The notes beneath the pieces are model-generated. The model did not search any database. It was given only the letters and a program-made list of their open reading frames with translations, and was not told where the DNA came from. From assembly GCF_006517255.1 (NCBI RefSeq), contig NZ_CP041185.1, positions 1,116,001 to 1,180,000 of the forward strand: a stretch of DNA of 64,000 bases, written 5' to 3'. Below, one piece after another: positions 25,224 through 36,141 of the stretch. Made by a program: the position numbers and the translations under genes. The stretch comes from Janthinobacterium tructae. Its GTDB lineage: Bacteria; Pseudomonadota; Gammaproteobacteria; Burkholderiales; Burkholderiaceae_D. The stretch's first letter is position 1. Each line of letters starts with the position of its first letter.

Positions 25224-25243
25224 AATATGACGACCGTCATATT
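25224..25243. promoter_or_regulatory. Palindromic operator upstream of the SDR gene (TetR site 2)
   Basis: AATATGACG-AC-CGTCATATT is a perfect 20-base palindrome 28 bases before the SDR start. It shares TATGAYGACCRTCAT with site 1, and the two changed bases are compensatory, preserving symmetry. Confidence 0.75.
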
Positions 25244-25271
25244 CATTATTATCAACCACTGAAGGACTGCC

Positions 25272-26081
25272 ATGAAGAACAACAAGATTGCCCTGGTCAC
25301 CGGCGCCTCGTCCGGCATCGGCGCGGCCACGGCCCGGCGCCTGGCGCAAGCGGGTTACACGGTGTATGGCACCAGCCGCCGCGGTAGCCAGGCGGCCGCA
25401 GCCGGTTATGCGATGCTGGCGCTCGACGTCACCAGCGATGCATCTGTCGCTGCCGCTGTGGCCGAGGTGATGCGGCGCGAAGGCCGCATCGACCTGCTGG
25501 TAAACAACGCCGGTTTCGGCGTGGCCCCGGCGGGCGCCGAGGAAAGCAGCATGGCGCAGGCACAAGCCATCTTCGACACGAATTTCCATGGCGTCGTGCG
25601 CATGACCCTGGCCGTGCTGCCGCACATGCGGGCCCAGGGCGGCGGGCGCATCCTCAATATCGGTTCCGTCGTGGGCTTTTTGCCCATGCCCTACGGCGCG
25701 CTGTATTCGGCCACCAAGCACGCGATCGAGGGCTACACGGAATCGCTCGACCATGAAGTGCGCGGCTGGGGCATCCGCGCCAGCGTCATCGAACCGGCCT
25801 ACACGAAGACCACGTTCGAAGCCAACCTGCTGGCGCCAGATACGCCGCTGTCCGCCTACCGGCAAGTGCGCGCGGCCGTCACAAGCCGGCTGCAAGCGCT
25901 GATGGCCGGTGCCGATGACCCGGCCATCGTGGCTGACACGGTATTGGCGGCGGCGCAGGCAAGCCAGCCGAAATTGCGCTACACGGCCGGGCCGCTGGCG
26001 GCACGCTTGCGCCTGATGCGCCGTTTCCTGCCCGCCGCGCTGCTGGACGCCGGCCTGCGCAAGGACCTGCGCCTGGCCTGA
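25272..26081 (+). CDS. Short-chain dehydrogenase/reductase
   Basis: This 269-residue classical SDR has the nucleotide loop TGASSGIGAA near residue 12, NNAGFG near residue 78, a catalytic serine in NIGSVVGF and YSATK as the active-site Tyr/Lys pair. A basic pair (TSRRGS) after the second strand suggests NADP preference. The substrate cannot be read from sequence; relatives reduce ketones, aldehydes or quinones. It lies directly behind a palindromic operator and 36 bases upstream of the quinone-oxidoreductase-like gene, with which it probably forms an operon controlled by the TetR protein. Confidence 0.9.
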   Translation: MKNNKIALVTGASSGIGAATARRLAQAGYTVYGTSRRGSQAAAAGYAMLALDVTSDASVAAAVAEVMRREGRIDLLVNNAGFGVAPAGAEESSMAQAQAIFDTNFHGVVRMTLAVLPHMRAQGGGRILNIGSVVGFLPMPYGALYSATKHAIEGYTESLDHEVRGWGIRASVIEPAYTKTTFEANLLAPDTPLSAYRQVRAAVTSRLQALMAGADDPAIVADTVLAAAQASQPKLRYTAGPLAARLRLMRRFLPAALLDAGLRKDLRLA

Positions 26082-26117
26082 ACGCCAGGACTTCTTCCGA
26101 CATCCAGAGAGAACACC

Positions 26118-27125
26118 ATGCAAGCATTGCAACTCAAACAGTACGGCGGCCTCGATCATGTGGCGTTTGCCGAACGGCCCCGCCCCACACCCGGCCCCGG
26201 CGAACTGCTGGTGCGGGTGCATGCCGTTGGCCTCAATCCCATCGACAACCTGATCCCCAAGGGCGACTTCAAGCCTATCTTGAAACTGCACTTGCCGGCC
26301 ACCCTGGGCAGCGACCTGGCCGGCGTGGTGGTGGAAGTCGGCAGCGGCGTCACGCGCTTTAACGTGGGCGACGCCGTGTATGCGAGTATTTTCGATACGC
26401 CACATGGCAGCCTGGCCGAATTTGCCGTCGTGCCCGAGCAGGCGGCCGCGCTGAAACCGGCGAACCTCGATTTCGTGCAAGCGGCGTCGATACCCATGGT
26501 GGGCTTGACGGCATGGCAAGCGATGCACGAGCGCATGCGGCTGCGGCCTGGCCAGAAAGTGTTCATCCCGGCCGGTTCCGGCGGCATCGGCACGTTTGCC
26601 ATCCAGCTGGCCCGGCACCTGGGCGCCCGCGTGGGCACCACCACCAGCACGGCGAATGTGGAGCTGGTGCGCAGCCTGGGGGCCGATGAGGTGGTCGACT
26701 ATAAACAACAGCCGTTCGAGGACGTGCTGCGCGATTACGATGCCGTGCTGGGCACGCTGCGCGGCGACGGGCTGGAAAAGGCCTTGCGCATCGTCAAGCC
26801 CGGCAGCCATATCGTCTCGCTGATCGGCCCGCCGGACGCCGCTTTCGCCCGTGCGCGCGGCATGAACGTGGTGCTGAAGCTGGTGTTTGGTTTACTCAGC
26901 CGCAAGATCATCGGCCTGGCGCGGCGGCGCGGCGCCAGTTATGCCTTCCACTTCGTGCGTCCCGACGGCGGCCAGCTGGCGCAGATCGCCACTTTGGTCG
27001 AAGCGGGAAGCATCCGCCCCGTCATCGACCAGGTATTTCCTTTTCTTGAGGCGAAACAGGCGCTGGCCTGCCTGGCGCGAGGCCGCGCGCGCGGCAAGGT
27101 GGTGGTGCGGATGCCCGTTCCCTGA
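26118..27125 (+). CDS. Zinc-free NADP-dependent oxidoreductase (quinone oxidoreductase family)
   Basis: This 335-residue medium-chain reductase is of the QOR type. It lacks the zinc cysteines of the alcohol dehydrogenase at 20067. Visible are VHAVGLNPIDN, LGSDLAGVVVEVGSGV, the nucleotide loop AGSGGIGTFAIQLA and GADEVVDYK. The family reduces quinones, enones or alkenals with NADPH. A C-terminal RRRGASYAFHFVRPDG block resembles the members often paired with TetR genes. It is translated from ATG 26118 (AGAGAGAAC ribosome site) in an operon with the SDR. Confidence 0.9.
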   Translation: MQALQLKQYGGLDHVAFAERPRPTPGPGELLVRVHAVGLNPIDNLIPKGDFKPILKLHLPATLGSDLAGVVVEVGSGVTRFNVGDAVYASIFDTPHGSLAEFAVVPEQAAALKPANLDFVQAASIPMVGLTAWQAMHERMRLRPGQKVFIPAGSGGIGTFAIQLARHLGARVGTTTSTANVELVRSLGADEVVDYKQQPFEDVLRDYDAVLGTLRGDGLEKALRIVKPGSHIVSLIGPPDAAFARARGMNVVLKLVFGLLSRKIIGLARRRGASYAFHFVRPDGGQLAQIATLVEAGSIRPVIDQVFPFLEAKQALACLARGRARGKVVVRMPVP

Positions 27126-27234
27126 GTTGCCTTTGGAACTGTGACTATGTGTGAGTTTTGCGTTGGCAATTTCCTCCATACTCGTTGTCAAGCCCGTACC
27201 TGTTGATACCGGTCAACCTCGATAAAGGTAGCTC

Positions 27235-28404
27235 ATGCGCTTTTTTCCGCGCTTTTTCCCGCAATGTTGCTGCTTCGCCATCACCCTCGCGGCCGGCATA
27301 GTCCATGCCGCCGAACCGGGCGTGAGCGATACGCACATCCGGCTCGGCATGGTCAATGCCCAGACCGGGGCGGCCTCCGGGCTGGGACGGGCCATGCGCG
27401 ATGGCGCGACGGCCGTTTTCCAGGAAGCGAACCGGCGCGGCGGCATCCATGGCCGCAGCATCGAGCTGGTGGTCGCCGACGATGGCTACGATCCGGACCG
27501 GGCCATCAGCGAAACACTCAGGCTGGTCGAGGAAAAACAGGTATTCGCCCTGTTCGGCAACGTGGGGACGCCCACGACCAACGCCGTCATACCGATCGTC
27601 GAGGAAATGAAGGTACCGCTGGTGGGCGCGTTTACGGGCGCCATGACCTTGCGCCGCCCCGTGGTGCATGAAATCATCAACTTTCGCGCCAGTTATGACG
27701 ATGAGTCCGATGCCCTGGTGCAGTATTTCGTCAGCCGGGGCATCAAACGCTTCGGTGTTCTGTACCAGGACGATGGCTTCGGCAATGCCGTGCTCGACGG
27801 CACCGTGCGCGCCCTGCAGCGGCGCGGCATGCAACTCGTCGCCAAGGGCGCCTTCCAGCGCGGCACCACGGCCGTCAAGGCGGGACTGGCGGCCCTGATC
27901 GGCCACGACTTGCAGGTGGTCATCATGGCCGGCCCCTACACCCCGGTGGCGGCGTTCGTGCGCGAGGCAAGCCAGGCCAAGCTGAAAGCGGCCCTGGCCA
28001 CGGTATCGTTTGTCGGCACGGACAGCCTGCTGCAACTGCTGGGCACGGAAGGCAACAATATCCTGATTTCGCAGGTGGTGCCCCTGCCCGAGGAACGCAC
28101 GCTGCCCATCGCCGCCGAATGCGCCGACCTGCTGGCCCGGCATGTGCCAGCGGCCAGGCTGTCGTTTGTGAGTTTCGAAGGCTGCATCTCGGCCACCCTG
28201 ATGGTGGCGGCGCTGCGCCGCACGGGCGCGGACCTCACGCGCGAACGCCTGATCCGGAGTTTCGAAACCTTCGAGCGGCTCGATCTCGGCGGCTTGCAAG
28301 TGACGCTGCGAGCAGACGACCACCAGGCATCGACGGCCGTTTTCCTGACCCGCATCGCCGATGGCAGGATCGTCCCGGCCGACCTGGCGCCTGGCGCGAA
28401 GTGA
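27235..28404 (+). CDS. Periplasmic substrate-binding protein (Leu/Ile/Val-type), sensory partner
   Basis: This 389-residue protein has a signal peptide (cleaved near VHAAEP) and a type I periplasmic-binding fold. The branched-chain amino-acid-binding family motifs are present: IRLGMVNAQTGAASGLGRAM, GIHGRSIELVVADDGYDP, LFGNVGTPTTNAVIPI and FGVLYQDDGFG. No permease or ATPase gene is nearby. Instead a hybrid histidine kinase starts 27 bases after the stop. The protein is therefore more likely a ligand detector that presents its cargo to the kinase, as TorT does for TorS, than a transport component. The ligand is unknown. Confidence 0.88.
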   Translation: MRFFPRFFPQCCCFAITLAAGIVHAAEPGVSDTHIRLGMVNAQTGAASGLGRAMRDGATAVFQEANRRGGIHGRSIELVVADDGYDPDRAISETLRLVEEKQVFALFGNVGTPTTNAVIPIVEEMKVPLVGAFTGAMTLRRPVVHEIINFRASYDDESDALVQYFVSRGIKRFGVLYQDDGFGNAVLDGTVRALQRRGMQLVAKGAFQRGTTAVKAGLAALIGHDLQVVIMAGPYTPVAAFVREASQAKLKAALATVSFVGTDSLLQLLGTEGNNILISQVVPLPEERTLPIAAECADLLARHVPAARLSFVSFEGCISATLMVAALRRTGADLTRERLIRSFETFERLDLGGLQVTLRADDHQASTAVFLTRIADGRIVPADLAPGAK

Positions 28405-28431
28405 TGCGCACCACCTCCCCTGGAGCATGGC

Positions 28432-31400
28432 GTGAAAATCAAGACCAAGCTGATCGTCAGTAGCACCGTCCTGCTGGCGGGCGTGGCAGCCATGGCGGGG
28501 ACCGGCCTGCTGCTGGTAAAGGGTATCGAAACCCATGTGCATGGCTTGACCGACGAGACGGTACCGCTGTACACGGACGTGTTGCGCCTGCGCTATACCG
28601 TGCAGGATATGGCCTCGGACTTCTTCGAGCTGGGCAAGGCGCAAGACCTGGCGCAGCTGGAGCAGGTGTCGAACAAGATCGTCGCCAATATCCAGACTGC
28701 CGAGAGCATCAGCGACGATTTGCGGCGCCATGGCCAATTGCAGGCGCCCCGCTACCACGCGGCCTTCGAACGGGAATTCCAGCGCATGCGCGTTGCCGTG
28801 CGCAAACGCCTGGAAAACGAGGCGTATTACAAGGCGCAGGCAACGGAGATGCGCCAGCTGCTGGCGCAGATCAAGGCGGCCGCCAAGGGGGCACGCGGCA
28901 ATATCCGCCTGGTCGACAGCCAGGCCCAGGCCACGGCCGCCGAGGTGCAGCTGCAAAGCCAGCGTCTGAACCAGAACGCCCGCTACCTGACGGATTTGCG
29001 CCAGAGCATCTACGACATGCAGATTGCGCTGGCCGAAACGCAGGCCGTGCAGAGCCGTTTCCGCATCGCCCCCTTGCGCGAGCGCCTGGCCGCGGCCGTG
29101 GCGCACCTGGCGGGCACCAGCGAGCGCGACATCAGCCCGTCGCAGCTGACCCTGCGGGCGAAGCTGCTGGCCACGACACGCCAGCTGCTCGATCCTGGCG
29201 CCGGCTTGCTGGCGTTGCGCGCGGGGCTGCTGGCCGAGGGTGGCGCCAGCGCGGCGCAGCAGGCCGCCTATCTTACCCTCAAGGAACAAATCAGCACCGC
29301 CCTGGCCACCGCCCACCTGCGCCTGGCCGAGGAACTCGATCCCATCGAATTGCAACTGGCGATAGGGCGCGACCGGCTGGCGCAGGCCAGCCGCTACATG
29401 CACACCTCGGCCCGCATCGAGGATGCCAGCGGCGAAATCAACCTTGCCGTCGACGCCATCAGCATCGACGTGGGCGAAGTCATGCTCGCCACGGCCGCCA
29501 GCGACGTCACGCACCTGGGCCACGATATCGCCCGGCGCATCAGCGCCCTGCACCGCGACATGGCCACCATGCAAACCTTGCTGCAAAGCATAGGCCAGCT
29601 GGGCTTGCTGGCAGAAACGCGCACCGTCAACACCTACCTCGAAGCGGTGGAGCGCTCGGGACAGCGGCTGGTGCAAGCCAAGGGCAGCGTGCTCGACAGC
29701 CAGACGGCGCTGGACGAGGTCATCGACCATGTGCGCGCCTTCGAACGCGAACAGGCCGCCTATTCCGCACAGCAAGTGGCGCGCATCACGGGCCAGCAAC
29801 AGGAGGCGGTGGCCACGGTGCGCGATGGCGTGCGGCGTGCCTTCGTGCTGATCCTCGGCATCGCGCTGGTGCTGCTGCTGGCCTGCGTGGCCATCACAGG
29901 CCTGATCAGCGCGTCCATCGCCAGGCCGCTGGCGCGCCTGTCCTACGCCATCGCGCATATCCGCGACGGCAAGGCGCTGTCGGTGCGCGTGGCGCAGCAC
30001 GGCAGCGATGAACTGGGACAGCTGATCACGGGCTTCAACGGCATGCTCGAACACGTGGAACAGCGCGACCTGGCGCTCACGCAGGCCAAGGCCGAGGCCG
30101 ACGCCGCCAACCGCGCCAAATCGGAATTCCTGGCCAAGATGAGCCATGAAATCCGCACGCCGATGAATGGCGTGCTGGGCATGACGGAATTGCTGCAACG
30201 CACTGAACTGAGTCCCAAGCAGCAGCGTTTCGTGCACACGGTGCACCGCTCGGGCGAAAGCTTGCTGAGCATCATCGACGACATCCTCGACTTTTCCAAG
30301 ATCGAGGCGGGCAAGCTGGTGCTCGAACACATCCCCTTCGACCTGCGCCAGATGATCGACGACGTGGTGGCACTGTTTGCCAACGGCATCCAGCGCAAGG
30401 CCATCGAATTTACCTGCCGCATCGCTGCCGACGTGCCGCAGCATGTGCGCGGCGACCCCGTGCGCCTGCGCCAGATCCTCACCAACCTGCTCAATAACGC
30501 CACCAAATTTACCGAACGGGGCGAAATTTCCGTCGATGTCAGCTGTCCCGCCGCCGGCCAGCTGCGCCTGGAAGTGCGCGACACGGGCATCGGCATGGCG
30601 CCGGATGCGGCGGCGGCCGTCTTCCAGCCATTCCGCCAGGCCGACAGCACCACTTCGCGCAAATACGGCGGCACCGGACTGGGCCTGGCCATCATCAAGC
30701 AGCTGGTGGAGATGATGGGCGGCAACATCGTGCTCCATTCCGTGGCGGGCCAGGGTTCCAGCTTCGCCGTGACCGTCGTCGTGGGCACCGTGGCGCCCGC
30801 GGACGCGCCGCAAGTGCCGGCGCCGCGCGTGGCGCTCGATGCCTTGCACGTGCTGATCGTGGACGACAATGCCACCAACCGCAATATCCTGCTGCAGCAC
30901 GCCATCGAGTGGCAGATGGCCGCCGCCAGCGCCGCCGACGGCGCCGAAGCGCTGGGCCTGCTGCAAGGCGCGCTGCGCGGCGGGCATCCGTTCGACCTGG
31001 CCATCATCGACATGCGCATGCCCGTCATGGATGGCGCCGAACTGGTGCGGGCAATCAAGGCCGACGCCGGCATGGCGGCGCTGAAAATCATCATGCTCAG
31101 CTCACTCGACGCCTCGGCCGAGCTGCACCAGGTGACGGCGCTGGGCGTGGAATACTGCCTGACCAAGCCCGTGCGGGCGCTGGAACTGCGCCACTGCATC
31201 GAAGCCGTGGGCGGCTTTGGCACGCCGCTGGCAGCGCTGACGCCTGCCCTGCCCGCTCCGCCTGACACTGCGGCCGCAGGCCAGGCGCCGCTGCGCATGC
31301 TGCTGGTGGAAGACAATGCGATCAACCAGGAAATCGCCCTGGCGATGCTGGAAGATAGCGGCTATGACGCCACGCCGGCCGACAACGGGCGGCGCGCGCT

Positions 31401-32085
31401 GGCCCTGTGGGAGCGCTACCCGTTCGATGTGATCCTGATGGATTGCCAGATGCCGGAAATGGACGGCTTCGAAGCGACGCGGCGCGTGCGCCGCATGGAA
31501 GCCCAGCAAGGCCGTGACCGCACGCCCATCATCGCGCTGACGGCCAATGCCATCCTGGGCGACCGCGAACTGTGCCTGGAAGCGGGCATGGACGACTACC
31601 TCGCCAAACCGTATACGCGCGCCGCCCTGCTGGCCGTGCTGGCCCGCTGGCGCCCGGCGTCCGCCGCACCAAAGGCAGTGCAGACGCCGGCAGTGACGGC
31701 GCAGGCTGTCCAGCAGGCGCCGGCCGAACCGGCTGCCCTGCTCGACGCGGCCGCCCTGCAAAACCTGCGCGCCATGCGCCGTCCCGGCCGTCCCGATGTG
31801 CTGGGTCGCATCATCGACCTGTTCAACAGCGACGCCCCGCGCCTGCTGGGCCAGCTGGAAGTGGCGGCCGAGGCCAGCGATACCGCGGCGCTGCAACTGG
31901 CGGCGCATACGTTCAAGTCCAGCTGCGCCAACGTGGGCGCGCTGGGCTTGTCGGCCACCTGCCGTGAAATCGAACAATACGCGCGCGGCAATGACGTCGC
32001 CAGCGCACTGCGGCATATCCGCGGCATCCAGCAAGAACTCGACCGTGTCCTCGCCGCCCTGGCCATTGAAAAGGAAGCCATATGA
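28432..32085 (+). CDS. TorS-like hybrid sensor histidine kinase
   Basis: This is a 1217-residue membrane kinase. A membrane helix lies at about residues 7-29 and a 430-residue mostly helical periplasmic region follows. A second membrane helix is at about 470-492, with HAMP, HisKA (His572 in [11 protein letters not shown]) and an HATPase with DTGIGM and GGTGLGL after it. Next are two receiver domains with Asp860 ([11 protein letters not shown]) and Asp1004 ([11 protein letters not shown]), and an HPt domain with His1159 (AHTFKSS). The layout allows a His-Asp-His relay. The start is a GTG because the nearby ATG at 28427 runs into a stop. It is flanked by a binding-protein gene and overlaps the c-di-GMP protein gene by four bases. 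Confidence 0.92.
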   Translation: MKIKTKLIVSSTVLLAGVAAMAGTGLLLVKGIETHVHGLTDETVPLYTDVLRLRYTVQDMASDFFELGKAQDLAQLEQVSNKIVANIQTAESISDDLRRHGQLQAPRYHAAFEREFQRMRVAVRKRLENEAYYKAQATEMRQLLAQIKAAAKGARGNIRLVDSQAQATAAEVQLQSQRLNQNARYLTDLRQSIYDMQIALAETQAVQSRFRIAPLRERLAAAVAHLAGTSERDISPSQLTLRAKLLATTRQLLDPGAGLLALRAGLLAEGGASAAQQAAYLTLKEQISTALATAHLRLAEELDPIELQLAIGRDRLAQASRYMHTSARIEDASGEINLAVDAISIDVGEVMLATAASDVTHLGHDIARRISALHRDMATMQTLLQSIGQLGLLAETRTVNTYLEAVERSGQRLVQAKGSVLDSQTALDEVIDHVRAFEREQAAYSAQQVARITGQQQEAVATVRDGVRRAFVLILGIALVLLLACVAITGLISASIARPLARLSYAIAHIRDGKALSVRVAQHGSDELGQLITGFNGMLEHVEQRDLALTQAKAEADAANRAKSEFLAKMSHEIRTPMNGVLGMTELLQRTELSPKQQRFVHTVHRSGESLLSIIDDILDFSKIEAGKLVLEHIPFDLRQMIDDVVALFANGIQRKAIEFTCRIAADVPQHVRGDPVRLRQILTNLLNNATKFTERGEISVDVSCPAAGQLRLEVRDTGIGMAPDAAAAVFQPFRQADSTTSRKYGGTGLGLAIIKQLVEMMGGNIVLHSVAGQGSSFAVTVVVGTVAPADAPQVPAPRVALDALHVLIVDDNATNRNILLQHAIEWQMAAASAADGAEALGLLQGALRGGHPFDLAIIDMRMPVMDGAELVRAIKADAGMAALKIIMLSSLDASAELHQVTALGVEYCLTKPVRALELRHCIEAVGGFGTPLAALTPALPAPPDTAAAGQAPLRMLLVEDNAINQEIALAMLEDSGYDATPADNGRRALALWERYPFDVILMDCQMPEMDGFEATRRVRRMEAQQGRDRTPIIALTANAILGDRELCLEAGMDDYLAKPYTRAALLAVLARWRPASAAPKAVQTPAVTAQAVQQAPAEPAALLDAAALQNLRAMRRPGRPDVLGRIIDLFNSDAPRLLGQLEVAAEASDTAALQLAAHTFKSSCANVGALGLSATCREIEQYARGNDVASALRHIRGIQQELDRVLAALAIEKEAI

Positions 32086-34622
32086 ATACCGCACTGCCCC
32101 TGCAAGCACGGGTCCTGGTGGTCGATGACGACACCATGACGCGCTTCCTGGTGACGGAAGCGCTGGAGCCGGAAGGCTTCCGCATCGAGGAAGCGGCCAG
32201 CGGCCTGGAAGCGCTGGCCGCTTTCCAGCGTGCCGTGCCCGACCTGATCCTGCTCGACGTCGCCATGCCCGGCATGAGCGGCTTCGAATGCTGCGCACAG
32301 CTGCGCCGGCTGCCCGGCGGCGCGCACGTGCCCATCGTCGTGCTGACCGGCAACGATGATGATGACTCCATCAAGCAGGCGCTGGAAGCGGGCGCCAGCG
32401 ATTTCATCTCCAAGCCGATGCAATGGCGTTTGCTGGCGCACCGGCTGCGCTACCTGCTGCGCGCCAGCAGCGCGCTGACCGAGCTGAACCGTATCCAGGC
32501 AAGCCTCAGCCACGCGCAGGCACTGGCCCGCCTGGGCAACTGGGAATACCGGCTTGCCGATGGCGACGGCTACTGGTCGCCGGAATTGTTGCGCATCCTG
32601 GGCCTGGACGCCGATTCCGGCCCCACCAGCTTCGAACGCCTGTTGCAATGCCTGCCGGAAGACCAGCGCCCCATGCTGCTCGAGGCCTTCATGGAACTGC
32701 ATGCCAGCGGCACCGGCTACAGCCTGGAACACAAGGTGCTGCAGCCGGGCGGCGGCGAGTGCATCGTCTTCCACCAGGCCGAGGCCGTACGCGAAGGCCA
32801 GCAGGTGCTGCTGATGCGCGGTACGATGCAGGACATCACGGAACGCAAGCGGCAGGAATGGCGCATCGAATACCTGGCCAACCATGATGCGCTGACGGAC
32901 TTGCCCAACCGCCAGTTGCTGAACGACCGCATCGGCCAGGCCATCGTCCACGCCCGCCGCACCCATTTGCACCTGGCCACGCTGATGCTGGACCTCGATC
33001 GTTTCAAATTCGTCAACGACAGCTACGGCCACCCGGTGGGCGATGCGCTGCTGCAGGAAGTGGCGCGGCGACTGCAGCACGCGGTGCGCGAAGGCGACAC
33101 CGTGGCCCGCCAGGGCGGCGACGAATTCGTCATCCTGCTGACGGACTTGCCCGATAGCGACACGGCCGAGGACATCGCCAAAAAGGTGCTGGCGGTGTTC
33201 GCCGAGCCCTTTTTGCTGGGCGAACATACCTTGCATGTCAGCACCAGTATCGGCGCCAGCCTGTTTCCCTCCGATGGCGACAGCGGCGACATGCTGCTCA
33301 AGACGGCCGATGCGGCCCTTTACAGCGCCAAGGACAAGGGCCGCAACGTTTACCAGTTCTACAACCACAAGATGGGCGTGCTGGTGGAAGAGCGGGCCGA
33401 GATCGAACACGCCTTGCACCAGGCGCTGGCGCAGGGCGAACTGGAATTGCACTACCAGCCCAAGGTCAACCTTGTCACTGGCCAAATCTATGGCATGGAA
33501 GCGCTGCTGCGCTGGCGCCGGCCCGGCATCGGCCTGGTGCCGCCGGACCGCTTCATTCCCCTGGCCGAGGAAACGGGCATGATCATTGCGATCGGCGAAT
33601 GGGTGCTGCGCACGGCCTGCGCGCAACTGGGCGTCTGGCATGCCTACGGCTTTGCGCATCTGACGATGGCCGTCAACGTCTCGGCGCGCCAGTTCCGCCA
33701 GGTCGACATGCCGCAACTGGTGCGCGCAGTGCTGGCCGACAGCAGCCTGCCGGCCCGCTGCCTGGAACTGGAGCTGACGGAGAGCGTGCTGATGCAAAAC
33801 CGCGACCTGGTGGTGCGGGCGCTGGAACAGTTGAAGGAAATCGGCGTCACCCTGGCGCTGGACGACTTCGGTACCGGCTATTCCAGCTTGTCCTATCTCA
33901 AGCAATTCCCCATCGACGTGGTGAAGATCGATCAATCGTTCATCCGCGACGTGACCGACAGCGTGGACGGCGCTTCGCTGACCCGCTCCATCATCGCCAT
34001 GGCCAAGTCGCTGCACCTGACCACGGTGGCCGAGGGCGTGGAAACGGAGGAACAATTGGGATTTCTCAATACCAATCACTGCGACGCCATGCAAGGCTAT
34101 TACTTCAGCCGCCCCCTGCCCGGCGCCGAGATGGATCTGATGTTGTATGCCGGCACCCATTTGCCGCCCGAAAGCTGCCATGCCGTGGCGCCGCAGCGCG
34201 TGCTGCTGCTGGTGGACGACGAGGAGCATATCCTGTCCGCCCTGCGCCGCTCGCTGCGCAAGGAGGGCTACCAGATACTCAGCACCACCAATCCGCAGGC
34301 CGCGCTGGAACTGGTCGCCTCCCACGCGGTGGGTGTGATCCTCACGGATGCGCGCATGCCGGGCATGTCCGGCAACGAACTATTGCGCCGCATCAAGGGT
34401 ATCTATCCGGAGATCGTGCGCGTGATGCTGTCCGGCTATCCTGAGCTGCATTCGGTCACGGCGGCCATCAACGAAGGCTCGGTGTACAAGTTCATCACCA
34501 AGCCGTGGGACGAAACCCTCTTGAAAGACCACTTGCTGGAAGCCTTCCTGCGTTTCGAATCGGGCGTGCAACGGCCGCCACGGGGTCCCCATGGCATCGA
34601 GATCGGCAACCGTGCCGCCTAG
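32082..34622 (+). CDS. REC-PAS-GGDEF-EAL-REC c-di-GMP regulator
   Basis: This 846-residue protein starts with a receiver domain (Asp59 in [11 protein letters not shown]). A PAS-like domain ([16 protein letters not shown]) comes next. The GGDEF cyclase has an intact site (GGDEF at 345-349) and an RxxD inhibition site (REGD) five residues before it. The EAL phosphodiesterase carries EALLRW at 473 and [15 protein letters not shown] further receiver domain closes the protein (Asp756 in [12 protein letters not shown], Lys in FITKPWD). Both catalytic domains look active. The C-terminal receiver is unusual for this class. The kinase upstream, with its HPt domain, is the obvious phosphate donor. The gene is convergent with the transporter, 13 bases apart. 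Confidence 0.92.
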   Translation: MNTALPLQARVLVVDDDTMTRFLVTEALEPEGFRIEEAASGLEALAAFQRAVPDLILLDVAMPGMSGFECCAQLRRLPGGAHVPIVVLTGNDDDDSIKQALEAGASDFISKPMQWRLLAHRLRYLLRASSALTELNRIQASLSHAQALARLGNWEYRLADGDGYWSPELLRILGLDADSGPTSFERLLQCLPEDQRPMLLEAFMELHASGTGYSLEHKVLQPGGGECIVFHQAEAVREGQQVLLMRGTMQDITERKRQEWRIEYLANHDALTDLPNRQLLNDRIGQAIVHARRTHLHLATLMLDLDRFKFVNDSYGHPVGDALLQEVARRLQHAVREGDTVARQGGDEFVILLTDLPDSDTAEDIAKKVLAVFAEPFLLGEHTLHVSTSIGASLFPSDGDSGDMLLKTADAALYSAKDKGRNVYQFYNHKMGVLVEERAEIEHALHQALAQGELELHYQPKVNLVTGQIYGMEALLRWRRPGIGLVPPDRFIPLAEETGMIIAIGEWVLRTACAQLGVWHAYGFAHLTMAVNVSARQFRQVDMPQLVRAVLADSSLPARCLELELTESVLMQNRDLVVRALEQLKEIGVTLALDDFGTGYSSLSYLKQFPIDVVKIDQSFIRDVTDSVDGASLTRSIIAMAKSLHLTTVAEGVETEEQLGFLNTNHCDAMQGYYFSRPLPGAEMDLMLYAGTHLPPESCHAVAPQRVLLLVDDEEHILSALRRSLRKEGYQILSTTNPQAALELVASHAVGVILTDARMPGMSGNELLRRIKGIYPEIVRVMLSGYPELHSVTAAINEGSVYKFITKPWDETLLKDHLLEAFLRFESGVQRPPRGPHGIEIGNRAA

Positions 34623-34635
34623 CCGGCCTTGCCAC

Positions 34636-36141
34636 TTACCAGTAACCGAGCACCTTCCACCATGTCGTGCCGACGACGGCGAAGATCAGCAGTTCCACCA
34701 CGCACATGATGAAGCCGACGCGCCACCAGTTACCCATCGTCACGAAGCCGCTGCCGAAGATGATCGGCGAGGTGCCCGTGGCGTAGTGGGTCAGCGTCAT
34801 CATGATGGCCGAGCCGGCCGTCATCATCAGCATGAACGGTACATGGTATTGGGCGGGAATCAGGTGCAGGCCCACCGTCAGGAAGGCCAGCAGCATGGCG
34901 CTGATGTGGGCCGTCGTGCTGGCAAAGAAATAATGCGAGAAGACGAACACCAGCACCAGGACGCCGGCGATCGGCAGCCAGTCCATGCCGCTGGCGACGA
35001 TGGCCGCCTTCATGCCGGCCGAGAACCAGGCGATCACGCCCGTCTTGTTCAACTGCTCGGCCATCATGACCAGCGCGCCGAACCACACCAGGGTATCCCA
35101 GGCGCTCTTCTCGGACAGCACGTCGTCCCAGTCGATGGTGCCGGTAATGATCAGCACGAACAAGCCGACGAAAGCAACTACCGTCGCATCGAGCGAAAAC
35201 GCGGGGCCGAACAGCATGGCAGGCACATTGGCCCACAGCAACAGCAGCAGGGCAAAGGTGCCCAGCATGACTTTTTCCGACGGCGACAGCGGACCCATGC
35301 TTTTCAATTCCGCCTTGGCGTAGGTGACGGCGTCGGGCGTGACTTTCAGTTCCGGCGGCGACAGCCAGTAGATAATCAGGGGCATCACCAGCAGGCAGAC
35401 CAGGCCCGGCAGCAGCATGCACAGGGCCCAGGTGGTCCACGTCAGATGGAAACTCTGGCCGCTGGCCTTGGCCACGAAATCGACCACCAGCGGATTGGGC
35501 GCCGTGGCCGTGAGGAACATGGCCGATGTGATCGGGTTGGCGTGGTAGTTGACGAGGGCCAGATACGTGCCCACTTTGCCTTCCGTGCCCTTGGCCGGGT
35601 CCGAATCGAAGGCGTTGGCAATCGATTTCATGACGGGATGGACGATGCCGCCGCCGCGCGCGGTGTTACTCGGCGTGAATGGCGCCAGCACCAGTTCGCA
35701 AATCGCCAGGCCATAGCCGATGCCCATGGTGCGCTTGCCCAGCAGGGAGATGAACAGCAGGCCGATGCGGCTGCCCAGCCCCGTCTTTTTCAGGCCGCGC
35801 GATATCAGAATCGCCACGACGATCAGCCAGATCAGGGGATTCGAAAAACTGCTGAGCGCATCCGTGATGGCGCCCTTGGACGAGGTCGACGTCACTTGCG
35901 ACAAGGACACGATGACGATGGCCATCATGGCCATCACGCCGATGGGCATGACTTTCAGAATGATCGCCAGGATGGTGGTAAGGAAAATCGCCACCAGGCC
36001 CCAGGCCTTGGGCGTCAAGCCGTCGGGCGCCGGCAGCAATAGCATGCTTACCAGCAAGGCCGTACAAATTAAGGCGGGGACGAGGCGGAATGGGACGGCT
36101 TCCTTGAAATGCAGGAACATGTCGCGCACTGTTTTATACAT
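34636..36141 (-). CDS. DASS-family sodium/anion symporter (CitT/SLC13-like)
   Basis: This 501-residue inner-membrane carrier has about 12 hydrophobic helices. The family signatures are SNTARGGGIVHP (the SNT substrate/sodium motif) near residue 160 and the second half-site TATAPNPLV near residue 230, with a late TAGSAIMMTLTHYATGTSP block (SxT). Members take up di- or tricarboxylates or sulfate with sodium. The sequence resembles the CitT/2-oxoglutarate/malate group, but the substrate is uncertain. The ATG at 36141 has an AAAGGAAAA ribosome site; a longer reading from 36222 does not. The next 288 bases upstream are AT-rich and hold the divergent promoters of this gene and lodA. Confidence 0.9.
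   Translation of the reverse strand: MYKTVRDMFLHFKEAVPFRLVPALICTALLVSMLLLPAPDGLTPKAWGLVAIFLTTILAIILKVMPIGVMAMMAIVIVSLSQVTSTSSKGAITDALSSFSNPLIWLIVVAILISRGLKKTGLGSRIGLLFISLLGKRTMGIGYGLAICELVLAPFTPSNTARGGGIVHPVMKSIANAFDSDPAKGTEGKVGTYLALVNYHANPITSAMFLTATAPNPLVVDFVAKASGQSFHLTWTTWALCMLLPGLVCLLVMPLIIYWLSPPELKVTPDAVTYAKAELKSMGPLSPSEKVMLGTFALLLLLWANVPAMLFGPAFSLDATVVAFVGLFVLIITGTIDWDDVLSEKSAWDTLVWFGALVMMAEQLNKTGVIAWFSAGMKAAIVASGMDWLPIAGVLVLVFVFSHYFFASTTAHISAMLLAFLTVGLHLIPAQYHVPFMLMMTAGSAIMMTLTHYATGTSPIIFGSGFVTMGNWWRVGFIMCVVELLIFAVVGTTWWKVLGYW

Noticed and set aside
27145..30987. A 1280-codon open frame on the minus strand opposite the binding protein and hybrid kinase
   Set aside because: It is antisense to two clear genes with full motifs. 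Its sequence is rich in His, Gln, Arg and Ala without any domain, as expected from GC-rich reverse complements.
31596..34325. A 909-codon minus-strand frame opposite the kinase end and c-di-GMP protein
   Set aside because: Composition is that of a shadow frame; the plus strand has intact REC, GGDEF and EAL motifs over the same bases.
34591..36042. A 483-codon plus-strand frame opposite the DASS symporter
   Set aside because: Strings of His, Gln, Arg and Asp characteristic of an antisense frame to membrane helices.
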